Shown here piece after piece: positions 26,001-39,277 of a stretch of DNA of 64,000 nt; the first letter of the stretch is position 1, and each line of letters starts with the position of its first letter. A model generated the notes under the pieces. The model did not search any database. It had not been told where the DNA came from and saw only the letters and a program-made list of their open reading frames with translations. The DNA comes from Steinernema hermaphroditum. Lineage: Eukaryota; Nematoda; Chromadorea; Rhabditida; Steinernematidae. The stretch spans positions 17,916,653-17,980,652 of the forward strand of contig CM059621.1 in NCBI GenBank assembly GCA_030435675.1. The letters run 5' to 3'. The translations under genes were made by a program, and so were the position numbers.

Positions 26001-29000
26001 CGTTCGATCAGGCTCGTGCAGTTCTACAAGATCCAATCATAAAAATGATATGGTACTTTGGAGCAGGAGGGTCAGATGCAGAGCTTTTGGTATGAGCAAG
26101 GGCCCTGCTGTCTCGAATTGAAAGTTTTGCAGGAAACTAAGATAGTCCACAGTAATCCCAACGGGAGTAGGCGCGTTCGATCAGGCTCGTGCAGTTCTAC
26201 AAGATCCAATCATAAAAATGCTATGGTACTTTGGAGCAGGAGGGTCAGATGCAGAGCTTTTGGTATGAGCGAGGGCCTCTACTGTCTCGAATTGAAAGTT
26301 TTGCAGGAAACTAAGATAGTCCACAGTAATCCCAACGGGAGTAGGCGCGTTCGATCAGGCTCGTGCAGTTCTACAAGATCCAATCATAAAAATGATATGG
26401 TACTTTGGAGCAGGAGGGTCAGATGCAGAGCTTTTGGTATGAACAAGGCCTCAACTGTCTCGAATTGAAAGTTTTGCAGGAAACTAAGATAGTCCACAGT
26501 AATCCCAACGGGAGTAGGCGCGTTCGATCAGGCTCGTGCAGTAGAACAAGATTCAATCATAAAAATGCTATGGTACTTTGGAGCAGGAGGGTCAGATGCA
26601 GAGCTTTTGGTATGAGCAGGGGCCCTGCTGTCTCGAATTGAAAGTTTTGCAGGAAACTAAGATAGTCCACAGTAATCCCAACGGGAGTAGGCGCGTTCGA
26701 TCAGGCTCGTGCAGTTCTACAAGATCCAATCATAAAAATGATATGGTACTTTGGAGCAGGAGGGTCAGATGCAGAGCTTTTGGTATGAACAAGGCCTCAA
26801 CTGTCTCGAATTGAAAGTTTTGCAGGAAACTAAGATAGTCCACAGTAATCCCAACGGGAGTAGGCGCGTTCGATCAGGCTCGTGCAGTTCTACAAGATCC
26901 AATCATAAAAATGCTATGGTACTTTGGAGCAGGAGGGTCAGATGCAGAGCTTTTGGTATGAGCGGGGGCCCTGCTGTCTCGAATTGAAAGTTTTGCAGGA
27001 AACTAAGATAGTCCACAGTAATCCCAACGGGAGTAGGCGCGTTCGATCAGGCTCGTGCAGTTCTACAAGATCCAATCATAAAAATGCTATGGTACTTTGG
27101 AGCAGGAGGGTCAGATGCAGAGCTTTTGGTATGAACAAGGCCTCAACTGTCTCGAATTGAAAGTTTTGCAGGAAACTAAGATAGTCCACAGTAATCCCAA
27201 CGGGAGTAGGCGCGTTCGATCAGGCTCGTGCAGTTCTACAAGATCCAATCATAAAAATGCTATGGTACTTTGGAGCAGGAGGGTCAGATGCAGAGCTTTT
27301 GGTATGAACAAGGCCTCAACTGTCTCGAATTGAAAGTTTTGCAGGAAACTAAGATAGTCCACAGTAATCCCAACGGGAGTAGGCGCGTTCGATCAGGCTC
27401 GTGCAGTTCTACAAGATCCAATCATAAAAATGCTATGGTACTTTGGAGCAGGAGGGTCAGATGCAGAGCTTTTGGTATGAACAAGGGCCCTGCTGTCTCG
27501 AATTGAAAGTTTTGCAGGAAACTAAGATAGTCCACAGTAATCCCAACGGGAGTAGGCGCGTTCGATCAGGCTCGTGCAGTTCTACAAGATCCAATCATAA
27601 AAATGATATGGTACTTTGGAGCAGGAGGGTCAGATGCAGAGCTTTTGGTATGAACAAGGCCTCTGCTGTCTCGAATTGAAAGTTTTGCAGGAAACTAAGA
27701 TAGTCCACAGTAATCCCAACGGGAGTAGGCGCGTTCGATCAGGCTCGTGCAGTTCTACAAGATCCAATCATAAAAATGCTATGGTACTTTGGAGCAGGAG
27801 GGTCAGATGCAGAGCTTTTGGTATGAGCGGGGGCCCTGCTGTCTCGAATTGAAAGTTTTGCAGGAAACTAAGATAGTCCACAGTAATCCCAACGGGAGTA
27901 GGCGCGTTCGATCAGGCTCGTGCAGTTCTACAAGATCCAATCATAAAAATGATATGGTACTTTGGAGCAGGAGGGTCAGATGCAGAGCTTTTGGTATGAA
28001 CAAGGCCTCAACTGTCTCGAATTGAAAGTTTTGCAGGAAACTAAGATAGTCCACAGTAATCCCAACGGGAGTAGGCGCGTTCGATCAGGCTCGTGCAGTT
28101 CTACAAGATCCAATCATAAAAATGCTATGGTACTTTGGAGCAGGAGGGTCAGATGCAGAGCTTTTGGTATGAACAAGGCCTCTGCTGTCTCGAATTGAAA
28201 GTTTTGCAGGAAACTAAGATAGTCCACAGTAATCCCAACGGGAGTAGGCGCGTTCGATCAGGCTCGTGCAGTTCTACAAGATCCAATCATAAAAATGCTA
28301 TGGTACTTTGGAGCAGGAGGGTCAGATGCAGAGCTTTTGGTATGAACAAGGCCTCAACTGTCTCGAATTGAAAGTTTTGCAGGAAACTAAGATAGTCCAC
28401 AGTAATCCCAACGGGAGTAGGCGCGTTCGATCAGGCTCGTGCAGTTGTACAAGATCCAATCATAAAAATGATATGGTACTTTGGAGCAGGAGGGTCAGAT
28501 GCAGAGCTTTTGGTATGAACAAGGCCTCAACTGTCTCGAATTGAAAGTTTTGCAGGAAACTAAGATAGTCCACAGTAATCCCAACGGGAGTAGGCGCGTT
28601 CGATCAGGCTCGTGCAGTTCTACAAGATCCAATCATAAAAATGCTATGGTACTTTGGAGCAGGAGGGTCAGATGCAGAGCTTTTGGTATGAACAAGGCCT
28701 CAACTGTCTCGAATTGAAAGTTTTGCAGGAAACTAAGATAGTCCACAGTAATCCCAACGGGAGTAGGCGCGTTCGATCAGGCTCGTGCAGTTCTACAAGA
28801 TCCAATCATAAAAATGATATGGTACTTTGGAGCAGGAGGGTCAGATGCAGAGCTTTTGGTATGAACAAGGCCTCAACTGTCTCGAATTGAAAGTTTTGCA
28901 GGAAACTAAGATAGTCCACAGTAAATCCAACGGGAGTAGGCGCGTTCGATCAGGCTCGTGCAGTAGAACAAGATTCAATCATAAAAATGCTATGGTACTT

Positions 29001-30449
29001 TGGAGCAGGAGGGTCAGATGCAGAGCTTTTGGTATGAGCGGGGGCCCTGCTGTCTCGAATTGAAAGTTTTGCAGGAAACTAAGATAGTCCACAGTAATCC
29101 CAACGGGAGTAGGCGCGTTCGATCAGGCTCGTGCAGTTCTACAAGATCCAATCATAAAAATGATATGGTACTTTGGAGCAGGAGGGTCAGATGCAGAGCT
29201 TTTGGTATGAACAAGGCCTCAACTGTCTCGAATTGAAAGTTTTGCAGGAAACTAAGATAGTCCACAGTAATCCCAACGGGAGTAGGCGCGTTCGATCAGG
29301 CTCGTGCAGTTCTACAAGATCCAATCATAAAAATGCTATGGTACTTTGGAGCAGGAGGGTCAGATGCAGAGCTTTTGGTATGAACAAGGCCTCTACTGTC
29401 TCGAATTGAAAGTTTTGCAGGAAACTAAGATAGTCCACAGTAATCCCAACGGGAGTAGGCGCGTTCGATCAGGCTCGTGCAGTTCTACAAGATCCAATCA
29501 TAAAAATGCTATGGTACTTTGGAGCAGGAGGGTCAGATGCAGAGCTTTTGGTATGAACAAGGCCTCTACTGTCTCGAATTGAAAGTTTTGCAGGAAACTA
29601 AGATAGTCCACAGTAATCCCAACGGGAGTAGGCGCGTTCGATCAGGCTCGTGCAGTTCTACAAGATCCAATCATAAAAATGATATGGTACTTTGGAGCAG
29701 GAGGGTCAGATGCAGAGCTTTTGGTATGAACAAGGCCTCAACTGTCTCGAATTGAAAGTTTTGCAGGAAACTAAGATAGTCCACAGTAATCCCAACGGGA
29801 GTAGGCGCGTTCGATCAGGCTCGTGCAGTTCTACAAGATCCAATCATAAAAATGCTATGGTACTTTGGAGCAGGAGGGTCAGATGCAGAGCTTTTGGTAT
29901 GAACAAGGCCTCAACTGTCTCGAATTGAAAGTTTTGCAGGAAACTAAGATAGTCCACAGTAATCCCAACGGGAGTAGGCGCGTTCGATCAGGCTCGTGCA
30001 GTTCTACTAGATCCAATCATAAAAATGATATGGTACTTTGGAGCAGGAGGGTCAGATGCAGAGCTTTTGGTATGAACAAGGCCTCTACTGTCTCGAATTG
30101 AAAGTTTTGCAGGAAACTAAGATAGTCCACAGTAATCCCAACGGGAGTAGGCGCGTTCGATCAGGCTCGTGCAGTAGAACAAGATTCAATCATAAAAATG
30201 CTATGGTACTTTGGAGCAGGAGGGTCAGATGCAGAGCTTTTGGTACGAGCGGGGGCCCTGCTGTCTCGAATTGAAAGTTTTGCAGGAAACTAAGATAGTC
30301 CACAGTAATCCCAACGGGAGTAGGCGCGTTCGATCAGGCTCGTGCAGTTCTACAAGATCCAATCATAAAAATGATATGGTACTTTGGAGCAGGAGGGTCA
30401 GATGCAGAGCTTTTGGTATGAACAAGGCCTCAACTGTCTCGAATTGAAA

Positions 30450-31660
30450 GTTTTGCAGGAAACTAAGATAGTCCACAGTAAATCCAACGGGAATAGGCGC
30501 GTTTGATCAGGCTCGTGCAGTTCTACAAGATACAATCATAAAAATGCTATGGTACTTTGGAGCAGGAGGGTCAGATGCAGAGCTTTTGGTATGAGCAAGG
30601 GCCCTGCTGTCTCGAATTGAAAGTTTTGCAGGAAACTAAGATAGTCCACAGTAATCCCAACGGGAGTAGGCGCGTTCGATCAGGCTCGTGCAGTTCTACA
30701 ACATCCAATCATAAAAATGCTATGGTACTTTGGAGCAGGAGGGTCAGATGCAGAGCTTTTGGTATGAGCGGGGGCCCTGCTGTCTCGAATTGAAAGTTTT
30801 GCAGGAAACTAAGATAGTCCACAGTAATCCCAACGGGAGTAGGCGCGTTCGATCAGGCTCGTGCAGTTCTACAAGATCCAATCATAAAAATGATATGGTA
30901 CTTTGGAGCAGGAGGGTCAGATGCAGAGCTTTTGGTATGAACAAGGCCTCAACTGTCTCGAATTGAAAGTTTTGCAGGAAACTAAGATAGTCCACAGTAA
31001 TCCCAACGGGAGTAGGCGCGTTCGATCAGGCTCGTGCAGTTCTACAACATCCAATCATAAAAATGCTATGGTACTTTGGAGCAGGAGGGTCAGATGCAGA
31101 GCTTTTGGTATGAACAAGGCCTCAACTGTCTCGAATTGAAAGTTTTGCAGGAAACTAAGATAGTCCACAGTAATCCCAACGGGAGTAGGCGCGTTCGCTC
31201 AGGCTCGTGCAGTTCTACTAGATCCAATCATAAAAATGATATGGTACTTTGGAGCAGGAGGGTCAGATGCAGAGCTTTTGGTATGAACAAGGCCTCAACT
31301 GTCTCGAATTGAAAGTTTTGCAGGAAACTAAGATAGTCCACAGTAATCCCAACGGGAGTAGGCGCGTTCGATCAGGCTCGTGCAGTAGAACAAGATTCAA
31401 TCATAAAAATGCTATGGTACTTTGGAGCAGGAGGGTCAGATGCAGAGCTTTTGGTACGAGCGGGGGCCCTGCTGTCTCGAATTGAAAGTTTTGCAGGAAA
31501 CTAAGATAGTCCACAGTAATCCCAACGGGAGTAGGCGCGTTCGATCAGGCTCGTGCAGTTCTACTAGATCCAATCATAAAAATGATATGGTACTTTGGAG
31601 GAGGAGGGTCAGATGCAGAGCTTTTGGTATGAACAAGGCCTCAACTGTCTCGAATTGAAA
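30450..31660 (+). repeat. Seven-monomer cassette, copy 5
   Basis: Same order as at 2,424, sharing ATACAATC, CTACAACATCC and the GCTCAGG change (31,198). Differences found against the 2,424 copy: an extra CTACAACATCC in the fourth monomer, and TTCTACTAG plus GGAGGAGG in the last. The match extends upstream to about 30,138 (versus about 2,112). Confidence 0.75.
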
Positions 31661-32525
31661 GTTTTGCAGGAAACTAAGATAGTCCACAGTAATCCCAACG
31701 GGAGTAGGCGCGTTCGATCAGGCTCGTGCAGTAGAACAAGATTCAATCATAAAAATGCTATGGTACTTTGGAGCAGGAGGGTCAGATGCAGAGCTTTTGG
31801 TACGAGCGGGGGCCCTGCTGTCTCGAATTGAAAGTTTTGCAGGAAACTAAGATAGTCCACAGTAATCCCAACGGGAGTAGGCGCGTTCGATCAGGCTCGT
31901 GCAGTTCTACTAGATCCAATCATAAAAATGATATGGTACTTTGGAGCAGGAGGGTCAGATGCAGAGCTTTTGGTATGAACAAGGCCTCAACTGTCTCGAA
32001 TTGAAAGTTTTGCAGGAAACTAAGATAGTCCACAGTAATCCCAACGGGAGTAGGCGCGTTCGATCAGGCTCGTGCAGTTCTACAAGATCCAATCATAAAA
32101 ATGATATGGTACTTTGGAGCAGGAGGGTCAGATGCAGAGCTTTTGGTATGAGCGGGGGCCCTGCTGTCTCGAATTGAAAGTTTTGCAGGAAACTAAGATA
32201 GTCCACAGTAAATCCAGCGGGAGTAGGCGCGTTCGATCAGGCTCGTGCAGTAGAACAAGATTCAATCATAAAAATGCTATGGTACTTTGGAGCAGGAGGG
32301 TCAGATGCAGAGCTTTTGGTACGAGCGGGGGCCCTGCTGTCTCGAATTGAAAGTTTTGCAGGAAACTAAGATAGTCCACAGTAATCCCAACGGGAGTAGG
32401 CGCGTTCGATCAGGCTCGTGCAGTTCTACAAGATCCAATCATAAAAATGATATGGTACTTTGGAGCAGGAGGGTCAGATGCAGAGCTTTTGGTATGAACA
32501 AGGCCTCAACTGTCTCGAATTGAAA

Positions 32526-33044
32526 GTTTTGCAGGAAACTAAGATAGTCCACAGTAAATCCAACGGGAATAGGCGCGCTTGATCAGGCTCGTGCAGTTCT
32601 ACAAGATACAATCATAAAAATGCTATGGTACTTTGGAGCAGGAGGGTCAGATGCAGAGCTTTTGGTATGAGCAAGGGCCCTGCTGTCTCGAATTGAAAGT
32701 TTTGCAGGAAACTAAGATAGTCCACAGTAATCCCAACGGGAGTAGGCGCGTTCGATCAGGCTCGTGCAGTTCTACAACATCCAATCATAAAAATGCTATG
32801 GTACTTTGGAGCAGGAGGGTCAGATGCAGAGCTTTTGGTATGAGCGGGGGCCCTGCTGTCTCGAATTGAAAGTTTTGCAGGAAACTAAGATAGTCCACAG
32901 TAATCCCAACGGGAGTAGGCGCGTTCGATCAGGCTCGTGCAGTTCTACAAGATCCAATCATAAAAATGATATGGTACTTTGGAGCAGGAGGGTCAGATGC
33001 AGAGCTTTTGGTATGAACAAGGCCTCAACTGTCTCGAATTGAAA
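32526..33044 (+). repeat. Seven-monomer cassette, partial copy 6
   Basis: The T55 monomer (AAATCCAACG, GGAATAG, ATACAATC; here with an extra T to C change giving GCGCGCTTGA), the CTACAACATCC/GCGGGGG-tail monomer and a D monomer match the first three units of copies 2 and 5. The next monomer (33,045) is the 175-bp variant and the order is lost. The T55 monomer starts exactly 12 monomers (2,076 bp) after that of copy 5. Confidence 0.65.
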
Positions 33045-33393
33045 GTTTTGCAGGAAACTAAGATAGTCCACAGTAATCCCAACGGGAGTAGGCGCGTTCG
33101 ATCAGGCTCGTGCAGTTCTACAAGATCCAATCATAAAAATGCTATGGTACTTTGGAGCAGGAGGGTCAGATGCAGAGCTTTTGGTATGAGCGAAGGGCCT
33201 CTGCTGTCTCGAATTGAAAGTTTTGCAGGAAACTAAGATAGTCCACAGTAAATCCCAACGGGAGTAGGCGCGTTCGATCAGGCTCGTGCAGTTCTACAAG
33301 ATCCAATCATAAAAATGATATGGTACTTTGGAGCAGGAGGGTCAGATGCAGAGCTTTTGGTATGAACAAGGCCTCAACTGTCTCGAATTGAAA
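33045..33393 (+). repeat. Consecutive 175-bp and 174-bp monomers
   Basis: The first monomer (33,045-33,219) has the tail GCGAAGGGCCTCTGCTG, two bases longer than normal; the second (33,220-33,393) has AAATCCCAACG, one base longer. This is the only 175-bp monomer, and the second is the first AAATCCC form in the window. It directly follows the broken end of cassette copy 6. Confidence 0.8.
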
Positions 33394-34604
33394 GTTTTGC
33401 AGGAAACTAAGATAGTCCACAGTAATTCCAACGGGAGTAGGCGCGTTCGATCAGGCTCGTGCAGTTCTACAAGATCCAATCATAAAAATGCTATGGTACT
33501 TTGGAGCAGGAGGGTCAGATGCAGAGCTTTTGGTATGAGCAAGGCCCCTGCTGTCTCGAATTGAAAGTTTTGCAGGAAACTAAGATAGTCCACAGTAATC
33601 CCAACGGGAGTAGGCGCGTTCGATCAGGCTCGTGCAGTTCTACAAGATCCAATCATAAAAATGCTATGGTACTTTGGAGCAGGAGGGTCAGATGCAGAGC
33701 TTTTGGTATGAGCAAGGGCCCTGCTGTCTCGAATTGAAAGTTTTGCAGGAAACTAAGATAGTCCACAGTAATTCCAACGGGAGTAGGCGCGTTCGATCAG
33801 GCTCGTGCAGTTCTACAAGATCCAATCATAAAAATGCTATGGTACTTTGGAGCAGGAGGGTCAGATGCAGAGCTTTTGGTATGAACAAGGCCTCTGCTGT
33901 CTCGAATTGAAAGTTTTGCAGGAAACTAAGATAGTCCACAGTAATCCCAACGGGAGTAGGCGCGTTCGATCAGGCTCGTGCAGTTCTACAAGATCCAATC
34001 ATAAAAATGCTATGGTACTTTGGAGCAGGAGGGTCAGATGCAGAGCTTTTGGTATGAGCGGGGGCCCTGCTGTCTCGAATTGAAAGTTTTGCAGGAAACT
34101 AAGATAGTCCACAGTAATCCCAACGGGAGTAGGCGCGTTCGATCAGGCTCGTGCAGTTCTACAAGATCCAATCATAAAAATGATATGGTACTTTGGAGCA
34201 GGAGGGTCAGATGCAGAGCTTTTGGTATGAACAAGGCCTCAACTGTCTCGAATTGAAAGTTTTGCAGGAAACTAAGATAGTCCACAGTAATCCCAACGGG
34301 AGTAGGCGCGTTCGATCAGGCTCGTGCAGTTCTACAAGATCCAATCATAAAAATGCTATGGTACTTTGGAGCAGGAGGGTCAGATGCAGAGCTTTTGGTA
34401 TGAGCAAGGGCCCTGCTGTCTCGAATTGAAAGTTTTGCAGGAAACTAAGATAGTCCACAGTAATCCCAACGGGAGTAGGCGCGTTCGATCAGGCTCGTGC
34501 AGTTCTACAAGATCCAATCATAAAAATGCTATGGTACTTTGGAGCAGGAGGGTCAGATGCAGAGCTTTTGGTATGAGCAAGGGCCCTGCTGTCTCGAATT
34601 GAAA

Positions 34605-34778
34605 GTTTTGCAGGAAACTAAGATAGTCCACAGTAAATCCCAACGGGAGTAGGCGCGTTCGATCAGGCTCGTGCAGTTGAACAAGATTCAATCATAAAAA
34701 TGCTATGGTACTTTGGAGCAGGAGGGTCAGATGCAGAGCTTTTGGTATGAGCAGGGGCCCTGCTGTCTCGAATTGAAA
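34605..34778 (+). repeat. 174-bp monomer, AAATCCC insertion (one of 11)
   Basis: Window 31-38 reads AAATCCCAACG, one base longer than AATCCCAACG. Other monomers with AAATCCC start at 33,220, 35,125, 41,008, 43,259, 45,337, 49,664, 59,353, 60,577, 62,481 and 62,829; the last three have AAATCCCAGCG. None occurs before 33 kb. The form looks like a hybrid of the AAATCC and ATCCC alleles, both of which are frequent nearby. Confidence 0.85.
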
Positions 34779-37720
34779 GTTTTGCAGGAAACTAAGATAG
34801 TCCACAGTAATCCCAACGGGAGTAGGCGCGTTCGATCAGGCTCGTGCAGTTCTACAAGATCCAATCATAAAAATGATATGGTACTTTGGAGCAGGAGGGT
34901 CAGATGCAGAGCTTTTGGTATGAACAAGGCCTCAACTGTCTCGAATTGAAAGTTTTGCAGGAAACTAAGATAGTCCACAGTAATTCCAACGGGAATAGGC
35001 GCGTTCGATCAGGCTCGTGCAGTTCTACAAGATCCAATCATAAAAATGCTATGGTACTTTGGAGCAGGAGGGTCAGATGCAGAGCTTTTGGTATGAACAA
35101 GGCCTCTACTGTCTCGAATTGAAAGTTTTGCAGGAAACTAAGATAGTCCACAGTAAATCCCAACGGGAGTAGGCGCGTTCGATCAGGCTCGTGCAGTTCT
35201 ACAAGATCCAATCATAAAAATGCTATGGTACTTTGGAGCAGGAGGGTCAGATGCAGAGCTTTTGGTATGAGCGGGGGCCCTGCTGTCTCGAATTGAAAGT
35301 TTTGCAGGAAACTAAGATAGTCCACAGTAATTCCAACGGGAGTAGGCGCGTTCGATCAGGCTCGTGCAGTTCTACAAGATCCAATCATAAAAATGCTATG
35401 GTACTTTGGAGCAGGAGGGTCAGATGCAGAGCTTTTGGTATGAGCAAGGGCCCTGCTGTCTCGAATTGAAAGTTTTGCAGGAAACTAAGATAGTCCACAG
35501 TAATCCCAACGGGAGTAGGCGCGTTCGATCAGGCTCGTGCAGTTCTACAAGATCCAATCATAAAAATGCTATGGTACTTTGGAGCAGGAGGGTCAGATGC
35601 AGAGCTTTTGGTATGAACAAGGCCTCTACTGTCTCGAATTGAAAGTTTTGCAGGAAACTAAGATAGTCCACAGTAATCCCAACGGGAGTAGGCGCGTTCG
35701 ATCAGGCTCGTGCAGTTCTACAAGATCCAATCATAAAAATGCTATGGTACTTTGGAGCAGGAGGGTCAGATGCAGAGCTTTTGGTATGAACAAGGCCTCT
35801 GCTGTCTCGAATTGAAAGTTTTGCAGGAAACTAAGATAGTCCACAGTAATCCCAACGGGAGTAGGCGCGTTCGATCAGGCTCGTGCAGTTGTACAAGATT
35901 CAATCATAAAAATGCTATGGTACTTTGGAGCAGGAGGGTCAGATGCAGAGCTTTTGGTATGAGCAAGGGCCCTGCTGTCTCGAATTGAAAGTTTTGCAGG
36001 AAACTAAGATAGTCCACAGTAATTCCAACGGGAGTAGGCGCGTTCGATCAGGCTCGTGCAGTTCTACAAGATCCAATCATAAAAATGCTATGGTACTTTG
36101 GAGCAGGAGGGTCAGATGCAGAGCTTTTGGTATGAACAAGGCCTCTACTGTCTCGAATTGAAAGTTTTGCAGGAAACTAAGATAGTCCACAGTAATCCCA
36201 ACGGGAGTAGGCGCGTTCGATCAGGCTCGTGCAGTAGAACAAGATTCAATCATAAAAATGCTATGGTACTTTGGAGCAGGAGGGTCAGATGCAGAGCTTT
36301 TGGTATGAGCAAGGGCCCTGCTGTCTCGAATTGAAAGTTTTGCAGGAAACTAAGATAGTCCACAGTAATCCCAACGGGAGTAGGCGCGTTCGATCAGGCT
36401 CGTGCAGTTCTACAAGATCCAATCATAAAAATGATATGGTACTTTGGAGCAGGAGGGTCAGATGCAGAGCTTTTGGTATGAACAAGGCCTCTACTGTCTC
36501 GAATTGAAAGTTTTGCAGGAAACTAAGATAGTCCACAGTAAATCCAGCGGGAGTAGGCGCGTTCGATCAGGCTCGTGCAGTTCTACAAGATCCAATCATA
36601 AAAATGCTATGGTACTTTGGAGCAGGAGGGTCAGATGCAGAGCTTTTGGTATGAGCGGGGGCCCTGCTGTCTCGAATTGAAAGTTTTGCAGGAAACTAAG
36701 ATAGTCCACAGTAAATCCAGCGGGAGTAGGCGCGTTCGATCAGGCTCGTGCAGTTCTACAAGATCCAATCATAAAAATGCTATGGTACTTTGGAGCAGGA
36801 GGGTCAGATGCAGAGCTTTTGGTATGAGCAAGGGCCCTGCTGTCTCGAATTGAAAGTTTTGCAGGAAACTAAGATAGTCCACAGTAATCCCAACGGGAGT
36901 AGGCGCGTTCGATCAGGCTCGTGCAGTTCTACAAGATCCAATCATAAAAATGATATGGTACTTTGGAGCAGGAGGGTCAGATGCAGAGCTTTTGGTATGA
37001 ACAAGGCCTCAACTGTCTCGAATTGAAAGTTTTGCAGGAAACTAAGATAGTCCACAGTAATCCCAACGGGAGTAGGCGCGTTCGATCAGGCTCGTGCAGT
37101 TCTACAAGATCCAATCATAAAAATGCTATGGTACTTTGGAGCAGGAGGGTCAGATGCAGAGCTTTTGGTATGAGCAAGGGCCCTGCTGTCTCGAATTGAA
37201 AGTTTTGCAGGAAACTAAGATAGTCCACAGTAATCCCAACGGGAGTAGGCGCGTTCGATCAGGCTCGTGCAGTTCTACAACATCCAATCATAAAAATGCT
37301 ATGGTACTTTGGAGCAGGAGGGTCAGATGCAGAGCTTTTGGTATGAGCAAGGGCCCTGCTGTCTCGAATTGAAAGTTTTGCAGGAAACTAAGATAGTCCA
37401 CAGTAATCCCAACGGGAATAGGCGCGTTCGATCAGGCTCGTGCAGTTCTACAAGATCCAATCATAAAAATGCTATGGTACTTTGGAGCAGGAGGGTCAGA
37501 TGCAGAGCTTTTGGTATGAACAAGGCCTCAACTGTCTCGAATTGAAAGTTTTGCAGGAAACTAAGATAGTCCACAGTAATCCCAACGGGAGTAGGCGCGT
37601 TCGATCAGGCTCGTGCAGTAGAACAAGATTCAATCATAAAAATGCTATGGTACTTTGGAGCAGGAGGGTCAGATGCAGAGCTTTTGGTATGAACAAGGCC
37701 TCAACTGTCTCGAATTGAAA

Positions 37721-38239
37721 GTTTTGCAGGAAACTAAGATAGTCCACAGTAATCCCAACGGGAGTAGGCGCGTTCGATCAGGCTCGTGCAGTAGAACAAG
37801 ATTCAATCATAAAAATGCTATGGTACTTTGGAGCAGGAGGGTCAGATGCAGAGCTTTTGGTATGAGCGGGGGCCCTGCTGTCTCGAATTGAAAGTTTTGC
37901 AGGAAACTAATATAGTCCACAGTAAATCCAGCGGGAGTAGGCGCGTTCGATCAGGCTCGTGCAGTTCTACAAGATCCAATCATAAAAATGATATGGTACT
38001 TTGGAGCAGAAGGGTCAGATGCAGAGCTTTTGGTATGAACAAGGCCTCAACTGTCTCGAATTGAAAGTTTTGCAGGAAACTAAGATAGTCCACAGTAAAT
38101 CCAGCGGGAGTAGGCGCGTTCGATCAGGCTCGTGCAGTTCTACAAGATCCAATCATAAAAATGCTATGGTACTTTGGAGCAGGAGGGTCAGATGCAGAGC
38201 TTTTGGTATGAGCGGGGGCCCTGCTGTCTCGAATTGAAA
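37721..38239 (+). repeat. 1,038-bp higher-order block, first copy of marked monomers
   Basis: Three monomers in order: GTAGAACAAGATTC with GCGGGGG tail; AAATCCAGCG D monomer with CTAATATAG and GCAGAAGG; AAATCCAGCG A monomer. The first two recur in the same order at 38,759-39,104, six monomers on; the third partly matches the monomer at 39,105 (AAATATAGCG there). Confidence 0.6.
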
Positions 38240-38758
38240 GTTTTGCAGGAAACTAAGATAGTCCACAGTAAATCCAGCGGGAGTAGGCGCGTTCGATCAG
38301 GCTCGTGCAGTTCTACAACATCCAATCATAAAAATGCTATGGTACTTTGGAGCAGGAGGGTCAGATGCAGAGCTTTTGGTATGAGCGGGGGCCCTGCTGT
38401 CTCGAATTGAAAGTTTTGCAGGAAACTAAGATAGTCCACAGTAAATCCAGCGGGAGTAGGCGCGTTCGATCAGGCTCGTGCAGTTCTACAAGATCCAATC
38501 ATAAAAATGCTATGGTACTTTGGAGCAGGAGGGTCAGATGCAGAGCTTTTGGTATGAGCAAGGGCCCTGCTGTCTCGAATTGAAAGTTTTGCAGGAAACT
38601 AAGATAGTCCACAGTAATCCCAACGGGAATAGGCGCGTTTGATCAGGCTCGTGCAGTTCTACAACATCCAATCATAAAAATGCTATGGTACTTTGGAGCA
38701 GGAGGGTCAGATGCAGAGCTTTTGGTATGAACAAGGCCTCAACTGTCTCGAATTGAAA

Positions 38759-39277
38759 GTTTTGCAGGAAACTAAGATAGTCCACCGTAATCCCAACGGG
38801 AGTAGACGCGTTCGATCAGGCTCGTGCAGTAGAACAAGATTCAATCATAAAAATGCTATGGTACTTTGGAGCAGGAGGGTCAGATGCAGAGCTTTTGGTA
38901 TGAGCGGGGGCCCTGCTGTCTCGAATTGAAAGTTTTGCAGGAAACTAATATAGTCCACAGTAAATCCAGCGGGAGTAGGCGCGTTCGATCAGGCTCGTGC
39001 AGTTCTACAAGATCCAATCATAAAAATGATATGGTACTTTGGAGCAGAAGGGTCAGATGCAGAGCTTTTGGTATGAACAAGGCCTCAACTGTCTCGAATT
39101 GAAAGTTTTGCAGGAAACTAAGATAGTCCACAGTAAATATAGCGGGAGTAGGCGCGTTCGATCAGGCTCGTGCAGTAGAACAAGATTCAATCATAAAAAT
39201 GCTATGGTACTTTGGAGCAGGAGGGTCAGATGCAGAGCTTTTGGTATGAGCAAGGGCCCTGCTGTCTCGAATTGAAA
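38759..39277 (+). repeat. 1,038-bp higher-order block, second copy of marked monomers
   Basis: Repeats the marked pair seen 1,038 bp upstream (GTAGAAC with GCGGGGG tail, then D with CTAATATAG and GCAGAAGG). Private changes CCACCGTAA and AGTAGACG lie in the first monomer. The third monomer carries AAATATAGCG with GTAGAAC, a combination seen again only near 63.4 kb. Confidence 0.6.

Larger units (their letters stand above)
24739..36509 (+). repeat. Domain 3: return of D/A-alternating satellite
   Basis: D monomers reappear at 24,739 and are frequent to about 37 kb. They are nearly always separated by at least one A monomer; the two exceptions are 25,778-26,123 and 31,834-32,179, where two D copies are adjacent. 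TACGAG tails, missing from 12 to 30 kb, come back near 30,245, 31,456, 31,802 and 32,321. The first CCAGCG monomer in the window starts at 32,180. The first AAATCCC (174-bp) monomer starts at 33,220. The block around 30.1-31.6 kb matches domain 1 better than its own surroundings. Confidence 0.75.
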
